Shown: positions 20,163 to 30,027, counted from the first letter of the stretch. The stretch: 64,000 nt of DNA from Gammaproteobacteria bacterium (GCA_024644945.1 JAHEGU010000009.1:21201-85200); one strand, 5' to 3'. The notes: generated by a model from the letters alone, not told the origin. Numbers and translations are program-made.

Positions 20163-20562
20163 AGTCCAGATGCCGTTTAATAGGTATTGGATGCCTGTTT
20201 TGGTCTATCGAAACATAGGTAAAAGTCGCTTCCGTCACTTTAAACAACTCAATATCAGATTGTTTACGTCTTACCCAGGTTTCTATATGAATCGATATGG
20301 AAGTGTTTCCGATTTTCGAAGTTTCGCAATAGCAGCTCACCTGGTCGCCGACGAACACAGGCAGGTGAAAATTCATTGAATTGACGGCCACAGTGACCAA
20401 TCGGCCTTTTACAATGTAGCTGGCGTATATTGCACCCGCCAGATCCATCTGCGACATTATCCAGCCCCCAAAAATATCTCCGGCGGGATTCGCGTCCGAG
20501 GGCATAGCTATTGTCCGAAGCGATGGCTCTCTACCTTTGAGATGCTGAACAGGATCAATCAC
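20161..20562 (-). CDS. YciA-type acyl-CoA thioesterase
   Basis: The 133-residue protein is a hotdog-fold thioesterase. It shows the family signature PSDANPAGDIFGGWIMSQMDLAG (about 21-43), where the Asp in this stretch is catalytic, plus a conserved VTVAVNSMNFHLPV. YciA-type enzymes hydrolyse a wide range of acyl-CoAs. Its GTG start overlaps the stop of the AhpD-like gene by 4 bp, so the two are coupled. Confidence 0.9.
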   Translation of the reverse strand: MIDPVQHLKGREPSLRTIAMPSDANPAGDIFGGWIMSQMDLAGAIYASYIVKGRLVTVAVNSMNFHLPVFVGDQVSCYCETSKIGNTSISIHIETWVRRKQSDIELFKVTEATFTYVSIDQNRHPIPIKRHLD

Positions 20563-21143
20563 GACAGCGGCAAGTCCCTGCCCATAGTATAAAACTCGTC
20601 ATTGGGACGCATCTGAACTAAATTTGCCATACGATTGGAAAGGCCAAAAAATCCTGATATTGCACCAATGTCCCATATATCCTCTTCGCTGAACCCCTGA
20701 GACCTGAGTGTCTCGAAATCATCCTCACCAATTTTTCCAGGTGTTCCGGTTATCTTGACCGCAAAATCCAGCATTGCCTTCTGCCTGTCACTGATATCCG
20801 CCTTGCGGTAGTTAATCGCGATTTGATCCGCTATCAGGGGATTCTTTGCATAGATACGCAGAATTGCGCCATGAGCGATAACACAATAATGGCAGTCGTT
20901 GACGCTGCTAGTGGCCACCACAATCATCTCGCGTTCGGCTTTGCTCAACCCCCCCTCTTTCAGCATCAGCGCATCGTGATAATCAAAAAACGCACGAAAT
21001 TCATCTGGTCTGTGAGCCAGTGTTAGAAACACGTTTGGAACAAAGCCAGCTTTTTCCTGCACGGCCTCGATTCGAGCACGAATATCTGGTTCCAAAGAAG
21101 ACAGCTCCGGAACAGGATACCTGCTAATAGCATTATCGGTCAT
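20559..21143 (-). CDS. AhpD-like peroxidase-related protein (carboxymuconolactone decarboxylase family)
   Basis: The 194-residue product has the AhpD-type redox centre CHYCVIAHG with Cys84, Cys87 and His91, preceded by REMIVVATSSVND. Length and the GFVPNVFL start fit the peroxidase-related (TIGR01926-like) subgroup. Probably an alkylhydroperoxidase or thiol oxidoreductase; substrate unknown. Directly upstream of, and coupled to, the YciA-type gene. Confidence 0.88.
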   Translation of the reverse strand: MTDNAISRYPVPELSSLEPDIRARIEAVQEKAGFVPNVFLTLAHRPDEFRAFFDYHDALMLKEGGLSKAEREMIVVATSSVNDCHYCVIAHGAILRIYAKNPLIADQIAINYRKADISDRQKAMLDFAVKITGTPGKIGEDDFETLRSQGFSEEDIWDIGAISGFFGLSNRMANLVQMRPNDEFYTMGRDLPLS

Positions 21144-21159
21144 TTAGTACTTTGTATTA

Positions 21160-21774
21160 TTAGAAATCTGGATTGAAATAATGACGGCCCGAATGAGTCG
21201 CTGCGATCTCATCAAGAAGCAATTGATAGTGTTCTTCACTGTCCAGAAAATTTAAATTCTCAGCATTCACCATTAGCAGCGCTGAGTCGTGATAACTTAA
21301 AAAAAATCGGGTATAAGCATCCGCCAGTTCCTCCAGGTATCCCCGTTCCATGTTGCGCTCGAATAGAATCCCGCGTTTGCGAATTCGCTTGACTAGCACT
21401 TCTGTTGGCGCCTGGAGATAAATCACAAGATCCGGCTGCGGGACTTCCGGCGCTAACTGTTTGTAAACCTGCTCGTAAAGGTAAAGCTCGTCTTCATCCA
21501 GAGTCAAACGAGCGAATAAGGGATCCTTTTCAAGCATAAAATCCGCAATCCTAATAGGTGAAAAGAGATCACCTTGCCTTAATTCTTTAAGCTGTTTCAC
21601 GCGCTGAAAAAGGAAAAACAGCTGCGTCTGCAATGCGTATTGTGCCGGCGACCGATAGAATCGCTCCAGAAAAGGATTATCATCAGGCTGTTCGAGCATC
21701 AGCCCGGCACCAATAGAACTGGCTACACGTCTGGCAAGGGTCGTCTTTCCAACCCCAATAGGCCCCTCGAACAC
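21160..21774 (-). CDS. Deoxynucleoside kinase, 5' end uncertain
   Basis: The protein is a dGK/dCK-type deoxynucleoside kinase: P-loop GPIGVGKT, then LEQPDDNPFLERFY, and a later RIRKRGILFERNMERGYLEEL lid region. As called it starts at a GTG just two codons before the P-loop glycine, far too short for the first strand. In the same frame, KSKKYIV precedes it but no ATG, GTG or TTG is available before a stop. An ATG at 21826 in the neighbouring frame reads MKIYLENGTHHKK, then stops. Removing one A from the A5 run at 21789-21793 would join the two into a normal N-terminus ending KKYIVFEGPIG. The gene may therefore be frameshifted, or the sequence may hold an indel error. Confidence 0.82.
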   Translation of the reverse strand: MFEGPIGVGKTTLARRVASSIGAGLMLEQPDDNPFLERFYRSPAQYALQTQLFFLFQRVKQLKELRQGDLFSPIRIADFMLEKDPLFARLTLDEDELYLYEQVYKQLAPEVPQPDLVIYLQAPTEVLVKRIRKRGILFERNMERGYLEELADAYTRFFLSYHDSALLMVNAENLNFLDSEEHYQLLLDEIAATHSGRHYFNPDF

Positions 21775-21970
21775 AATGTATTTTTTACTTTTTATGGTGA
21801 GTACCGTTTTCTAAATAAATTTTCATCTCAAGCAATCGCCTGTATTTCTGTCGCTATGCAAGGCTTTTTTCTATTTCCATAATACTACCCAACCCGTTGG
21901 AAATTTACACTCAACACCTGACAATATAGATAGAATTAAATTAATTTGAACATCTTAAATAATTAAGAGA

Positions 21971-22270
21971 ATGTATTATTCAATTTACGCTACTGACAAA
22001 GAAAACAGCCTCGAAGCGCGGCTCACTGCCCGTCCGTTACACCTGGCTAGACTAAATTTACTGGTAGACGAGGGGCGCCTGCTGGTTGCAGGCCCGTGCC
22101 CCGCAGTAGACAGCGAAGATCCGGGGCCGGCGGGCTTTACCGGCAGCCTGATTATAGCCGAGTTTGACTCTTTGGAAGATGCCCAGGCCTGGGCAGATCA
22201 AGATCCCTATCTGGCTGCAGGGGTCTACGAACGGGTTGAAGTAAAGCCCTATAAAAAAGTTCTACCATGA
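21971..22270 (+). CDS. YciI family protein
   Basis: The 99-residue protein matches the YciI family, small dimeric alpha/beta-barrel proteins related to muconolactone isomerase. It begins [18 protein letters not shown] and contains [22 protein letters not shown] with the conserved His-Asp style pocket, and [21 protein letters not shown] near the end. The function of YciI proteins is not established. It is a single gene, convergent with the DUF455 gene. Confidence 0.9.
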   Translation: MYYSIYATDKENSLEARLTARPLHLARLNLLVDEGRLLVAGPCPAVDSEDPGPAGFTGSLIIAEFDSLEDAQAWADQDPYLAAGVYERVEVKPYKKVLP

Positions 22271-22314
22271 ACTGAACCCCTTCTCAGATCGATAGGATCA
22301 TTTTATACGTTCCA

Positions 22315-23160
22315 TCAAACCTTGGGAGATGGGTGAAAATGACCTGCACTCAACAGAGTCAACCGTTCAAGCCACTCCGTTGTGAATCCTGCAGCCAATC
22401 TCTGAGTTTTGTTTACCGGGGCCTGGATTCTATTAGGCAAATGAACTTCTATTAGTTCGGTGAAGCGATCGACGGGATCAACGTCCTCTCCGAGACACGC
22501 GAAGTTAAACCATCTCACGCCAATGGCGACGTGTTCAACTTCTTCATCCAGAATAATCTGCAGGATATTTGCGCTCTCTGTGTCCCCCACATTAACAAGC
22601 TTCTGAATCATAGGTGGTGTCACATCAAGCCCTCGAGCTTCCAGCACGCACGGCACCAGCGCCATACGACTCACTAAGCTGTAGCTGGTCTTACGCGCCA
22701 CCTCCCATAGTCCATCGTGAACCGGAAAGTCCCCGTACTCGCAACCCAGTGCCTGCATCCGCGCCAACAGCAGATCATGATGACGCACCTCCTCGCCAGC
22801 GACTCTCAACCAATCATCATAAAATGCACGTGGCATTCCACGGAATCTATAGATTGCATCAAGTGCCAGGTTCACCGCATTGAACTCAATATGAGCAATG
22901 GCGTGTAGAAAACATGCCCGACCCTCCTCGGAGGTGATACGACGCCGCTTCAGCGCTCGAGGATGGACAAACTCCAGGTGCCGCGGCTGTCCAGGTTGCT
23001 CAACATCCTGTATATGCTCCGAATCCGACGTGCCCGGACCTGTCTGATCCAGCAAGTACGTGGCCCGCTGCATTTGGTCAATTAAGGCCGACTTCTGCTC
23101 AATAGTTTCAACCATTAAAGCCTGGTAAGCCTGCCGCTGCAGAGATTGTGGGGCGTACAT
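22315..23160 (-). CDS. DUF455 ferritin-like protein
   Basis: The 281-residue protein has the DUF455 pattern of a four-helix ferritin-like diiron fold. Candidate iron ligands are in HAIAHIEFNAVNLALDAIYRF (about 87-107), GEEVRHHDLL (about 122-131) and DEEVEHVAIGVRWF (about 205-218). DUF455 proteins are sometimes annotated as MiaE-like; the reaction is unknown. The gene begins 3 bp after dnaQ stops, so it is likely in the yafS-rnhA-dnaQ transcript. Confidence 0.88.
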   Translation of the reverse strand: MYAPQSLQRQAYQALMVETIEQKSALIDQMQRATYLLDQTGPGTSDSEHIQDVEQPGQPRHLEFVHPRALKRRRITSEEGRACFLHAIAHIEFNAVNLALDAIYRFRGMPRAFYDDWLRVAGEEVRHHDLLLARMQALGCEYGDFPVHDGLWEVARKTSYSLVSRMALVPCVLEARGLDVTPPMIQKLVNVGDTESANILQIILDEEVEHVAIGVRWFNFACLGEDVDPVDRFTELIEVHLPNRIQAPVNKTQRLAAGFTTEWLERLTLLSAGHFHPSPKV

Positions 23161-23163
23161 TAA

Positions 23164-24003
23164 CTACCCGATTTCGGTCTCAATTTCATTCCATACCACC
23201 TTTCCTTCGGCTTCTTTTTCCAGTAGCACAAGCCATGCTCGATGCGACTCAAGCTCCTGCTCATTTGCCCGTATCAGGGGGGTATGAACCACGGTTCGGG
23301 ATGTGGCTCGCGCGGGCGAAGATTCGTTTCCATCTTCAATTTTAGTGTCAATTCCAGTGTGGGTGGCCGCATGCTGGGTCAGGCCAGACCGGGTCACGCC
23401 AGACCGGGTCGCGCCAGACCGGGTCACGCCAGACCGGGTCGCGCCAGACCGGGTTAAATCGTCCGATTCCCCTAATAGAGAAATCTGACCACCGGTCATC
23501 AGCAGATATACATCCGCCAAAATTTCCGCATCAAGAAGTGCTCCGTGCAGCTGTCGTTGACTGTTATCGACCTGGTAGCGCCTGCATAGCGCATCAAGAT
23601 TGTTCTTCTGCCCCGGGTGTTTATGTCTCGCCATCACCAGGGTGTCAAGCACTTCGCAGCTGTCTTCCACTACTTTGGCGCCGTACCCACACAACCCAAA
23701 CTCGTTATTTAGGAACGCCACATCAAAGGGAGCGTTATGAATAATCAGTTCCGCGCCTGTAATGAATTCGAGCAACTCCTGTGAAAGGTCTCTAAATACG
23801 GGTTTGTCTTGAAGGCTTTCCAGAGATATTCCGTGAACTTCATATGCCGCTTCGTCGATCTCCCGCTCTGGATTGATATAGTGATGAAAAGTATTCCCTG
23901 TCATCCTGCGGTCAATCATCTCAATCCCACCAATTTCTATAATGCGATGACCCTGCTTCGGTTCAAGACCTGTAGTTTCCGTATCAAGAATAATCTGTCG
24001 CAT
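23164..24003 (-). CDS. dnaQ: DNA polymerase III epsilon subunit (proofreading exonuclease)
   Basis: DnaQ is the 3'-5' proofreading exonuclease of the replicase core. The DEDDh active site is complete: Asp7 and Glu9 in LDTETTG, Asp94 in NAPFDVAF, His153 and Asp158 in HGALLDAE. A clamp-binding peptide QISLLG (173-178) follows. The linker at 184-208 is five tandem copies of TRSG[A/V/L], and a C-terminal helix (about 248-279) should bind the alpha subunit. At 279 residues it is longer than E. coli DnaQ, mainly through this linker. Its ATG overlaps the rnhA stop by 1 bp. Confidence 0.95.
   Translation of the reverse strand: MRQIILDTETTGLEPKQGHRIIEIGGIEMIDRRMTGNTFHHYINPEREIDEAAYEVHGISLESLQDKPVFRDLSQELLEFITGAELIIHNAPFDVAFLNNEFGLCGYGAKVVEDSCEVLDTLVMARHKHPGQKNNLDALCRRYQVDNSQRQLHGALLDAEILADVYLLMTGGQISLLGESDDLTRSGATRSGVTRSGATRSGVTRSGLTQHAATHTGIDTKIEDGNESSPARATSRTVVHTPLIRANEQELESHRAWLVLLEKEAEGKVVWNEIETEIG
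23380..23454 (-). repeat. Five-copy 15-bp tandem repeat inside dnaQ linker
   Basis: The plus-strand unit GCCAGACCGGGTC[A/G]C repeats without gaps nearly five times (23383-23455), alternating A and G at position 14. In dnaQ frame it encodes TRSGA-TRSGV-TRSGA-TRSGV-TRSGL. Since 15 is a multiple of three, copy-number change would lengthen or shorten the linker without breaking the gene. Confidence 0.95.
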
Positions 24004-24452
24004 TATGTCTGCTCCGAAAGCAAATCATCGATCGCATGATTTGCAAGGGTATCAGCATGTTCGTTTCCAGCATTTCCGGAATGGCCTTTTATCCAATGCC
24101 AGGAGACTTTATGCCGAGACAACTGCTGATCCAGAGACTCCCACAAATCACGGTTCTTGACTGGTTTCCTGCCAGCCGTTTTCCATTTACTCTGCTTCCA
24201 GTTATCAAGCCATTCAAGCACACCGCGGCGCACATATTGGGAGTCAGTATAGAGTTCCACTTCGCAGCCCCGTTTGAGCGCTTTTAACGCCTCAATTGCA
24301 GCTTGCAGCTCCATGCGATTGTTCGTAGTTTCAAGTTCAGCACCCTTTAGCGATTTTTCATGTTTTCCTGAAATCAACAATACCCCCCAACCTCCCGGCC
24401 CAGGATTACCACGGCAAGCACCATCGGTATAAATGGTGACACAATCCTGCAC
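24003..24452 (-). CDS. rnhA: Ribonuclease HI
   Basis: RNase HI cuts the RNA strand of RNA-DNA hybrids. The 149-residue product has the four catalytic acids Asp10 ([17 protein letters not shown]), Glu48, Asp70 (LYTDSQYV) and Asp134 (NEHADTLA). The start is GTG. Gene order yafS-rnhA-dnaQ is conserved with E. coli, although there rnhA and dnaQ are divergent, whereas here they are collinear and overlapping. Confidence 0.96.
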   Translation of the reverse strand: MQDCVTIYTDGACRGNPGPGGWGVLLISGKHEKSLKGAELETTNNRMELQAAIEALKALKRGCEVELYTDSQYVRRGVLEWLDNWKQSKWKTAGRKPVKNRDLWESLDQQLSRHKVSWHWIKGHSGNAGNEHADTLANHAIDDLLSEQT

Positions 24453-24470
24453 TTACCCGAGAACCTGGGT

Positions 24471-25286
24471 TTAGAATTGATTCTTCACTACAAGTCGCAG
24501 CTGAGTCTTACCAACCTCAGCGCCAGTTACCGGCAAACCACCTGTTGCTGGAACTGCTGGACGCGCAATAGCCGGGATGAATCTACGCCATGCGAGTCGC
24601 ATACCACTGGTGCTCGAAGCAATCTCTCGTTTCTTACCAACAACCATATAAGCAGCGCCCAAACCAGGCCACCAACGATCACCCACCTTCTCGACAAAGG
24701 TTAATTTACTGCGCCATTTTTCATTCTGTAATGGCGGTCTGTATCCGAACATCTTGGCACCAACTATGTCAAAACCCAGCAGCGCCAGCCAGTCTTGTAC
24801 GCGCTTAACTCTATAATAGTGCCCACGCCACGGAGCGTTAGCATATTTTTTCCAGCCAATCCGAGCTGTGCTCCATAAGCTGACCTGATTAAAACCAGTG
24901 ATTACCACGCAACCTTCCGGTATTAAAATTTGATTAATCTCCCGTAAAACAGCATGTGGGTCGGTACAGAAATCAAGAATATGGGGCATAACTATCAAAC
25001 TGTGAGTCTTATCGCTAAAAGGCAAAGCGGTAGGTAACGCTCTTACCCGGTGTACGGAATAGCTTTCTGTGTCATCAGCTTGCGCTGAATTAATCTGGTC
25101 ACGAGACTCAAAGGAAGAATCTGCAATGAAACGGCATCCAATTTCTACATCTCGCAGATAATCTTCATTACGCATACCCAGCTGCAGGGCTGTGGGGTAG
25201 TAGCCGTCGGGAATGAGATGCCGGCACAACGATTTTTCCTGGTCCACTAACCACTGTCCGAGTGAAGTTTTAAACCAGTCAGTCAT
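24471..25286 (-). CDS. Class I SAM-dependent methyltransferase, YafS-like
   Basis: I place the start at the ATG at 25286 (MTDWFKTSLGQWL), which matches homologues; an upstream ATG-like start at 25328 would add 14 residues. The 271-residue protein has a methyltransferase-11 type core with LPTALPFSDKTHSLIVMPHILDFCTDPHAVLREI and the EGCVVITGFN strand. It is located just before rnhA as in E. coli yafS. Substrate unknown. Confidence 0.85.
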   Translation of the reverse strand: MTDWFKTSLGQWLVDQEKSLCRHLIPDGYYPTALQLGMRNEDYLRDVEIGCRFIADSSFESRDQINSAQADDTESYSVHRVRALPTALPFSDKTHSLIVMPHILDFCTDPHAVLREINQILIPEGCVVITGFNQVSLWSTARIGWKKYANAPWRGHYYRVKRVQDWLALLGFDIVGAKMFGYRPPLQNEKWRSKLTFVEKVGDRWWPGLGAAYMVVGKKREIASSTSGMRLAWRRFIPAIARPAVPATGGLPVTGAEVGKTQLRLVVKNQF

Positions 25287-25384
25287 AAACGAGTGTGAAA
25301 ATTGATAAGAGCAAACGAATATCTGCACTTAGGTTCGTTGTTACAATAGCGTAACCTTAATTGTTTCCCTTATTAAACGCAACG

Positions 25385-26533
25385 ATGTCGCCCGATGACC
25401 GCGGACTCTCAGGAACCGTAACTCTAGCCCAACAATTAATAAGACGGCGATCCGTGACACCTGAGGACGCGGGCTGCCAGGAATTGCTTAGAGATCTTCT
25501 GGTCCCACTGGGTTTCAGCTGCGAGTTCATTAACCGCGAAGGAGTCACAAATCTTTGGGCACGTCGAGGGCAGGCTCAACCCCTGGTCGTGTTCGCTGGT
25601 CATACGGACGTTGTACCCACCGGTCCGTTGGAGCATTGGGAGATTGCGCCATTCGAGGGCACCATAAAGAACGGTATGCTGCACGGCCGTGGAGCAGCGG
25701 ATATGAAAGGCAGCATAGCGAGCTTTATGGAAGCGTGCGATCAGTTTATCGCAGCGCATCCAGATCACGGAGGGTCTATTGGATTGTTGATTACCAGCGA
25801 CGAAGAGGGGCCCGCTCAACATGGAACATTAGCAGTGCTGGATGCATTAAATGCCAGGAATGAACAGATAGATATGTGCTTAGTAGGTGAACCCACCAGC
25901 ACCAGCAAAATTGGGGATGTAATCAAAGTCGGGCGTAGGGGTTCTCTCGGGGCAAATCTCACTGTGCGAGGTATTCAGGGACACATTGCCTACCCGCATC
26001 TTGCGGCAAACCCTATTCATTCCGCCATGCCGGCACTCAGTGAAATCATCAATTTCGAGTGGGATAGTGGAAATAATAATTTTCAGCCTACGAGCCTGCA
26101 GTTGTCTAATTTCAATGCCGGCACCGGCGCTACCAACATCATCCCGGGGGCAGTTGATATTCATTTAAATATCCGTTTTTCTCCGATGGTGACGGAACAG
26201 CATCTTCGGATAACTGTAGAAAATATACTGGATACCCATCAGCTCGATTACGACATCCAGTGGCAATTGAGTGGCCAGCCATTCGAAACCAAGCCCGGAC
26301 AGTTGATTAACGCGGTAAGTGACAGCATACAGGAGATAACTGGCCATCACCCTTCACAATCGACTTCTGGCGGCACCTCGGACGGGCGTTTCATATCTCT
26401 CACTGGGGCCCAGGTCGTAGAGCTAGGTCCCGTCAATGAAACAATCCACAAGATCAACGAGCAGGTTTCTGTTAAAGACCTGGAGCTGCTGACCAGTTGT
26501 TATCAGAAAATTCTGGAAAAGCTGTTGCTGTAG
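25385..26533 (+). CDS. dapE: Succinyl-diaminopimelate desuccinylase
   Basis: DapE hydrolyses N-succinyl-LL-diaminopimelate in lysine and peptidoglycan synthesis. I choose the ATG at 25385 (382 residues) over the upstream TTG at 25361. Di-zinc ligands are visible: GHTDVVPTGP (His73), GRGAADMKG (Asp106) and the SDEEG pair Glu140/Glu141. The late His motif lies in the C-terminal ETIHKINE. It is divergent from the yafS-like gene and followed 87 bp later by glnS. Confidence 0.96.
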   Translation: MSPDDRGLSGTVTLAQQLIRRRSVTPEDAGCQELLRDLLVPLGFSCEFINREGVTNLWARRGQAQPLVVFAGHTDVVPTGPLEHWEIAPFEGTIKNGMLHGRGAADMKGSIASFMEACDQFIAAHPDHGGSIGLLITSDEEGPAQHGTLAVLDALNARNEQIDMCLVGEPTSTSKIGDVIKVGRRGSLGANLTVRGIQGHIAYPHLAANPIHSAMPALSEIINFEWDSGNNNFQPTSLQLSNFNAGTGATNIIPGAVDIHLNIRFSPMVTEQHLRITVENILDTHQLDYDIQWQLSGQPFETKPGQLINAVSDSIQEITGHHPSQSTSGGTSDGRFISLTGAQVVELGPVNETIHKINEQVSVKDLELLTSCYQKILEKLLL

Positions 26534-26620
26534 GGGTCTGAATACTTTGAAAATATAAATAATCCCTGGTTTAAGCTATACTCCACGGCCTTTTTTAAGC
26601 GCCACCTGCCATTCTGCGGA

Positions 26621-28294
26621 ATGATTGAAAACACCAAGCCAAGTAACTTTATCAGGCAGATAATTGATCAAGACCTGGCATCGGGAAAACATCAGACCGT
26701 TGTCACTCGCTTCCCGCCTGAACCCAATGGTTACCTGCATATCGGTCATGCAAAATCGATCTGGCTGAATTTTGGGATCGCGAGGGATTACAAAGGGCGC
26801 TGCACCTTGAGGTATGACGATACCAATCCAGTTAAAGAAGATCTGGAATTCGTCAAGGCGATTGAACAGGACGTGCGCTGGTTAGGTTATGAGTGGTCGG
26901 CAATTGCTCATGCTTCTGACTACTTTGATCAGCTGTACGTCTTCGCTGTTGAGCTTATTAACAAGGGGCTCGCTTATGTAGACAGCCTGCCTGCGGAAAT
27001 GATCCGTGAGTATCGTGGCACTTTAACCGAGCCCGGCAAAAATAGTCCAGATCGTGAAAACTCTGTTGCAGTGAACCTTGAAGAGTTTGAACGTATGAAA
27101 GCGGGCGAACTCGAAGATGGTGAACGTGTTCTCAGGGCGAAGATTGATATGTCGTCCCCGAACATCAACATGCGGGACCCGGTTATTTATCGAATTCGAC
27201 ACCATGAACATCAGCGCACCGGCAACAAATGGTGTGTTTATCCAATGTACGACTTTACACATGGGCTCAGCGACGCTATTGAAGGCGTTACGCACTCCCT
27301 GTGTACACTTGAATTTGAGGACCACCGACCGCTTTACGACTGGTTCATCAACAATATCGACGTGCCAAGCACACCGCGCCAGATCGAATTTTCCCGGCTC
27401 AATCTCAACTACACTGTGATGAGTAAACGTTTACTGACGCAATTAGTGGAGAGCCATGAAGTAAGCGGCTGGGATGATCCACGAATGCCCACCATTTCTG
27501 GCTTACGCCGAAGAGGATTTACTCCAGCATCAGTGCGAAAATTTATCGGTCAGGTAGGAATTACAAAGAAAGATAATGTGATCGACATGGTGGTGCTGGA
27601 AAACGCCGTGAGAGAAGACCTCGACCCAGTCACTCCACGCGCAATGGCTGTGCTAAAGCCATTGAAACTGGTCATTGAAAACTACCCGGAGGATGAAGCA
27701 GAACAAATTGAAGTAGCGAACCATCCTAAGAACGCATCGATGGGCACACGTTATCTGAGCCTATCGAAGGAACTCTATATAGACCATGACGATTTCATGG
27801 AAGACCCACCAGCCAAGTTCTTCCGGCTTGGACCGGGAAGAGAAGTGCGACTTCGCAACGCCTTCGTAGTGGTTTGTACCGATGTTATCAGAAACGATGC
27901 TGGCCAGATAATTGAACTGCGTTGTCAGTATCTGCCGGAAACTAGAAATGGACAACAGCCGGAAGGTCGTAAAGTCAAGGGCATTATCCACTGGGTTAAC
28001 TGCTCCGATGCAATCGATGCGGAAGTGCGCCTGTATGATCGTTTATTCCAGGACGCGAACCCGCTGGCAGATCGTAGTCGGGATTTCCAGAAAGCAATTA
28101 ATCCTGACTCCCTGGTAGCGCTGAAAGACTGCAAACTGGAGTCATCACTTGGTAATGCAGATCCCGCAACCCGATTTCAGTTCGAACGTGTCGGTTACTT
28201 CTTTCTTGACCCAGATAGTCGCTCCGGCGCCCCGGTCTTTAATCGTATTGTGACCTTGCGCGATAGCTGGGCTAAAATCAATCCGAACCGGTAA
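26621..28294 (+). CDS. glnS: Glutamine-tRNA ligase
   Basis: GlnRS is a class I aminoacyl-tRNA synthetase. The 557-residue length matches the E. coli enzyme (554). HIGH motif at residues 40-43 in [15 protein letters not shown], the KMSKS-type VMSKR near residue 267, and the two anticodon-binding beta-barrels from about residue 340 are present. sohB follows after 38 bp. Confidence 0.97.
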   Translation: MIENTKPSNFIRQIIDQDLASGKHQTVVTRFPPEPNGYLHIGHAKSIWLNFGIARDYKGRCTLRYDDTNPVKEDLEFVKAIEQDVRWLGYEWSAIAHASDYFDQLYVFAVELINKGLAYVDSLPAEMIREYRGTLTEPGKNSPDRENSVAVNLEEFERMKAGELEDGERVLRAKIDMSSPNINMRDPVIYRIRHHEHQRTGNKWCVYPMYDFTHGLSDAIEGVTHSLCTLEFEDHRPLYDWFINNIDVPSTPRQIEFSRLNLNYTVMSKRLLTQLVESHEVSGWDDPRMPTISGLRRRGFTPASVRKFIGQVGITKKDNVIDMVVLENAVREDLDPVTPRAMAVLKPLKLVIENYPEDEAEQIEVANHPKNASMGTRYLSLSKELYIDHDDFMEDPPAKFFRLGPGREVRLRNAFVVVCTDVIRNDAGQIIELRCQYLPETRNGQQPEGRKVKGIIHWVNCSDAIDAEVRLYDRLFQDANPLADRSRDFQKAINPDSLVALKDCKLESSLGNADPATRFQFERVGYFFLDPDSRSGAPVFNRIVTLRDSWAKINPNR

Positions 28295-28332
28295 CCCGGA
28301 ATTCACCAAAACATTTATCTACTATTAGACGT

Positions 28333-29382
28333 ATGGAGTTTGTAACAGACTACGGACTTTTCCTGGCAAAGTCCGCAACTATAGTGATTGCAATTTTAGT
28401 TGTCGTGGGGAGTATTGCGTCTATCGCAATCCGTCAGAAGAAAGCGGCCGAATCCGAAATTCAAATTACACTGCTCAATAAGGAATACGAGCACATGGAG
28501 ACCATTCTAGACAGCGCTCTATTAGGCCCTGAAGCTCAGAAACAGTGGGCCAAAACTGAACGCAAGAAACAAAAGCAAATAGCCAAACAGGAAAAGAAGG
28601 CTAAGAAACGAGGACAGGAGACAGAACATCGAAAACGCCTGTTTGTGATCGATTTTCATGGTGACATCCGAGCCAGCGCAACTGAAGCCATGCGGCACGA
28701 GATCAGCGCAATTCTGACCAATGCAACGGAAAAAGATGAGGTAATCGTGCGTCTTGAAAGCGGTGGCGGCGTTGTACATGGCTATGGCCTGGCGGCAAGT
28801 CAATTACGGCGGATACGAGATCACGGAATACCGTTAACTATAGCCGTAGACAAAGTAGCGGCAAGCGGTGGCTATATGATGGCCTGTGTCGCCAATCAAA
28901 TCATCGCCGCCCCATTCTCCATTGTAGGGTCTATCGGTGTTTTGGCTCAGATCCCAAATGTGCACCGGCTTCTGAAGAAAAACGAAGTGGATTTCGAACA
29001 GCTCTCCGCTGGAGAGTACAAGCGGACTCTGACGGTATTCGGAGAAAATACCGACAAAGCCCGTGAGAAATTGCAGCAGGAACTCGAGGAAACTCACCAG
29101 CTTTTCAAAGATTTTATCAGATCTCAACGACCGGATTTAAATATCGATCAGGTCGCTACCGGGGAGCACTGGCTTGGCACAAGGGCGCTCGAACTGGGAT
29201 TGATTGATAAACTTCAGACCAGCGATGATTACCTGATGGAGTCGCGCAAGGATCGTGATCTTATACATCTGGAATACGTGCGCAAGAAGAAAATCAGTGA
29301 ACGTATTGCGTCAATTTTTTCGAGCACGCTGAATGCAAAAGAAGAATCATTGCGTGATCTTGAGAAGCCAATGTTGATGTAG
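28333..29382 (+). CDS. sohB: SohB-type inner membrane serine protease (S49 family)
   Basis: The 349-residue protein has an N-terminal membrane helix (about 14-34), a lysine-rich charged segment (about 74-102) and an S49 peptidase domain. The catalytic dyad is Ser178 in DKVAASGGYMMA and Lys230 in SAGEYKRTLT. This matches SohB in length and arrangement. It is a paralogue of SppA signal peptide peptidase. The carbonic anhydrase-like gene starts 2 bp after its stop, so they are cotranscribed. Confidence 0.93.
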   Translation: MEFVTDYGLFLAKSATIVIAILVVVGSIASIAIRQKKAAESEIQITLLNKEYEHMETILDSALLGPEAQKQWAKTERKKQKQIAKQEKKAKKRGQETEHRKRLFVIDFHGDIRASATEAMRHEISAILTNATEKDEVIVRLESGGGVVHGYGLAASQLRRIRDHGIPLTIAVDKVAASGGYMMACVANQIIAAPFSIVGSIGVLAQIPNVHRLLKKNEVDFEQLSAGEYKRTLTVFGENTDKAREKLQQELEETHQLFKDFIRSQRPDLNIDQVATGEHWLGTRALELGLIDKLQTSDDYLMESRKDRDLIHLEYVRKKKISERIASIFSSTLNAKEESLRDLEKPMLM

Positions 29383-29384
29383 CC

Positions 29385-29903
29385 ATGACCCTATACCAGC
29401 TTGAAGATCGGATACCTGATATTGCTGACTCAAGTTTTGTAGCGCCTAGTGCTGATGTAATCGGAACAGTAGTGCTAAAGCGTCATGCCAGTATCTGGTT
29501 TAATGCCGTCGCACGTGGTGACAACGACCTGATCTCTATCGGCCACCGTTCTAATATTCAGGACAACACTGTATTGCATACCGATCCTGGCATTCCTCTT
29601 ATTATTGGCAGCAACGTTACTGTTGGGCACAGCGTAATGTTGCATGGTTGTAATATCGCAGATAATTGCCTTATCGGTATAGGCAGCACCATCATGAATA
29701 ATGCGGAGGTCGGCAAGTATTGTATTGTTGGTGCTAACACGCTGATTACAGAAGGAAAGAAGTTCCCTGATGGATCAATGATCGTAGGGTCCCCGGGTCG
29801 TATGATTCGAAAACTCAGCGACGAGGAAATTTCTCAACTCGCGCAAATAGCTGAAATTTACGTCAAGAAGATCGCACGATATCGAACCCTCAAACAAATT
29901 TAG
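29385..29903 (+). CDS. Gamma-carbonic anhydrase-like hexapeptide protein
   Basis: The 172-residue protein is a left-handed beta-helix (hexapeptide repeat) of the gamma-carbonic anhydrase family, like YrdA and PaaY. The three metal histidines are His65 (DNTVLHTDP), His82 and His87 (VGHSVMLHGCNI). Whether it has carbonic anhydrase activity cannot be seen. It is coupled to sohB by position. Confidence 0.92.
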   Translation: MTLYQLEDRIPDIADSSFVAPSADVIGTVVLKRHASIWFNAVARGDNDLISIGHRSNIQDNTVLHTDPGIPLIIGSNVTVGHSVMLHGCNIADNCLIGIGSTIMNNAEVGKYCIVGANTLITEGKKFPDGSMIVGSPGRMIRKLSDEEISQLAQIAEIYVKKIARYRTLKQI

Positions 29904-30027
29904 CTTAGTCGCGATTTTCAGAAGCTAAACCGGGCAATATGGTATTTGTTGGTGCGCTCTGAATCGGTCCATCCTAAACTTACATCACGACCATGCTGAA
30001 GTTATCGCAAATCAACGGAGTAAAAAA

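Noticed and set aside
23380..23488. Open frames on the plus strand over the dnaQ repeat (AR-PGH-like repeats)
   Set aside because: They arise from the 15-bp repeat lacking stops in several frames; the minus-strand dnaQ frame is the real gene with full active site.
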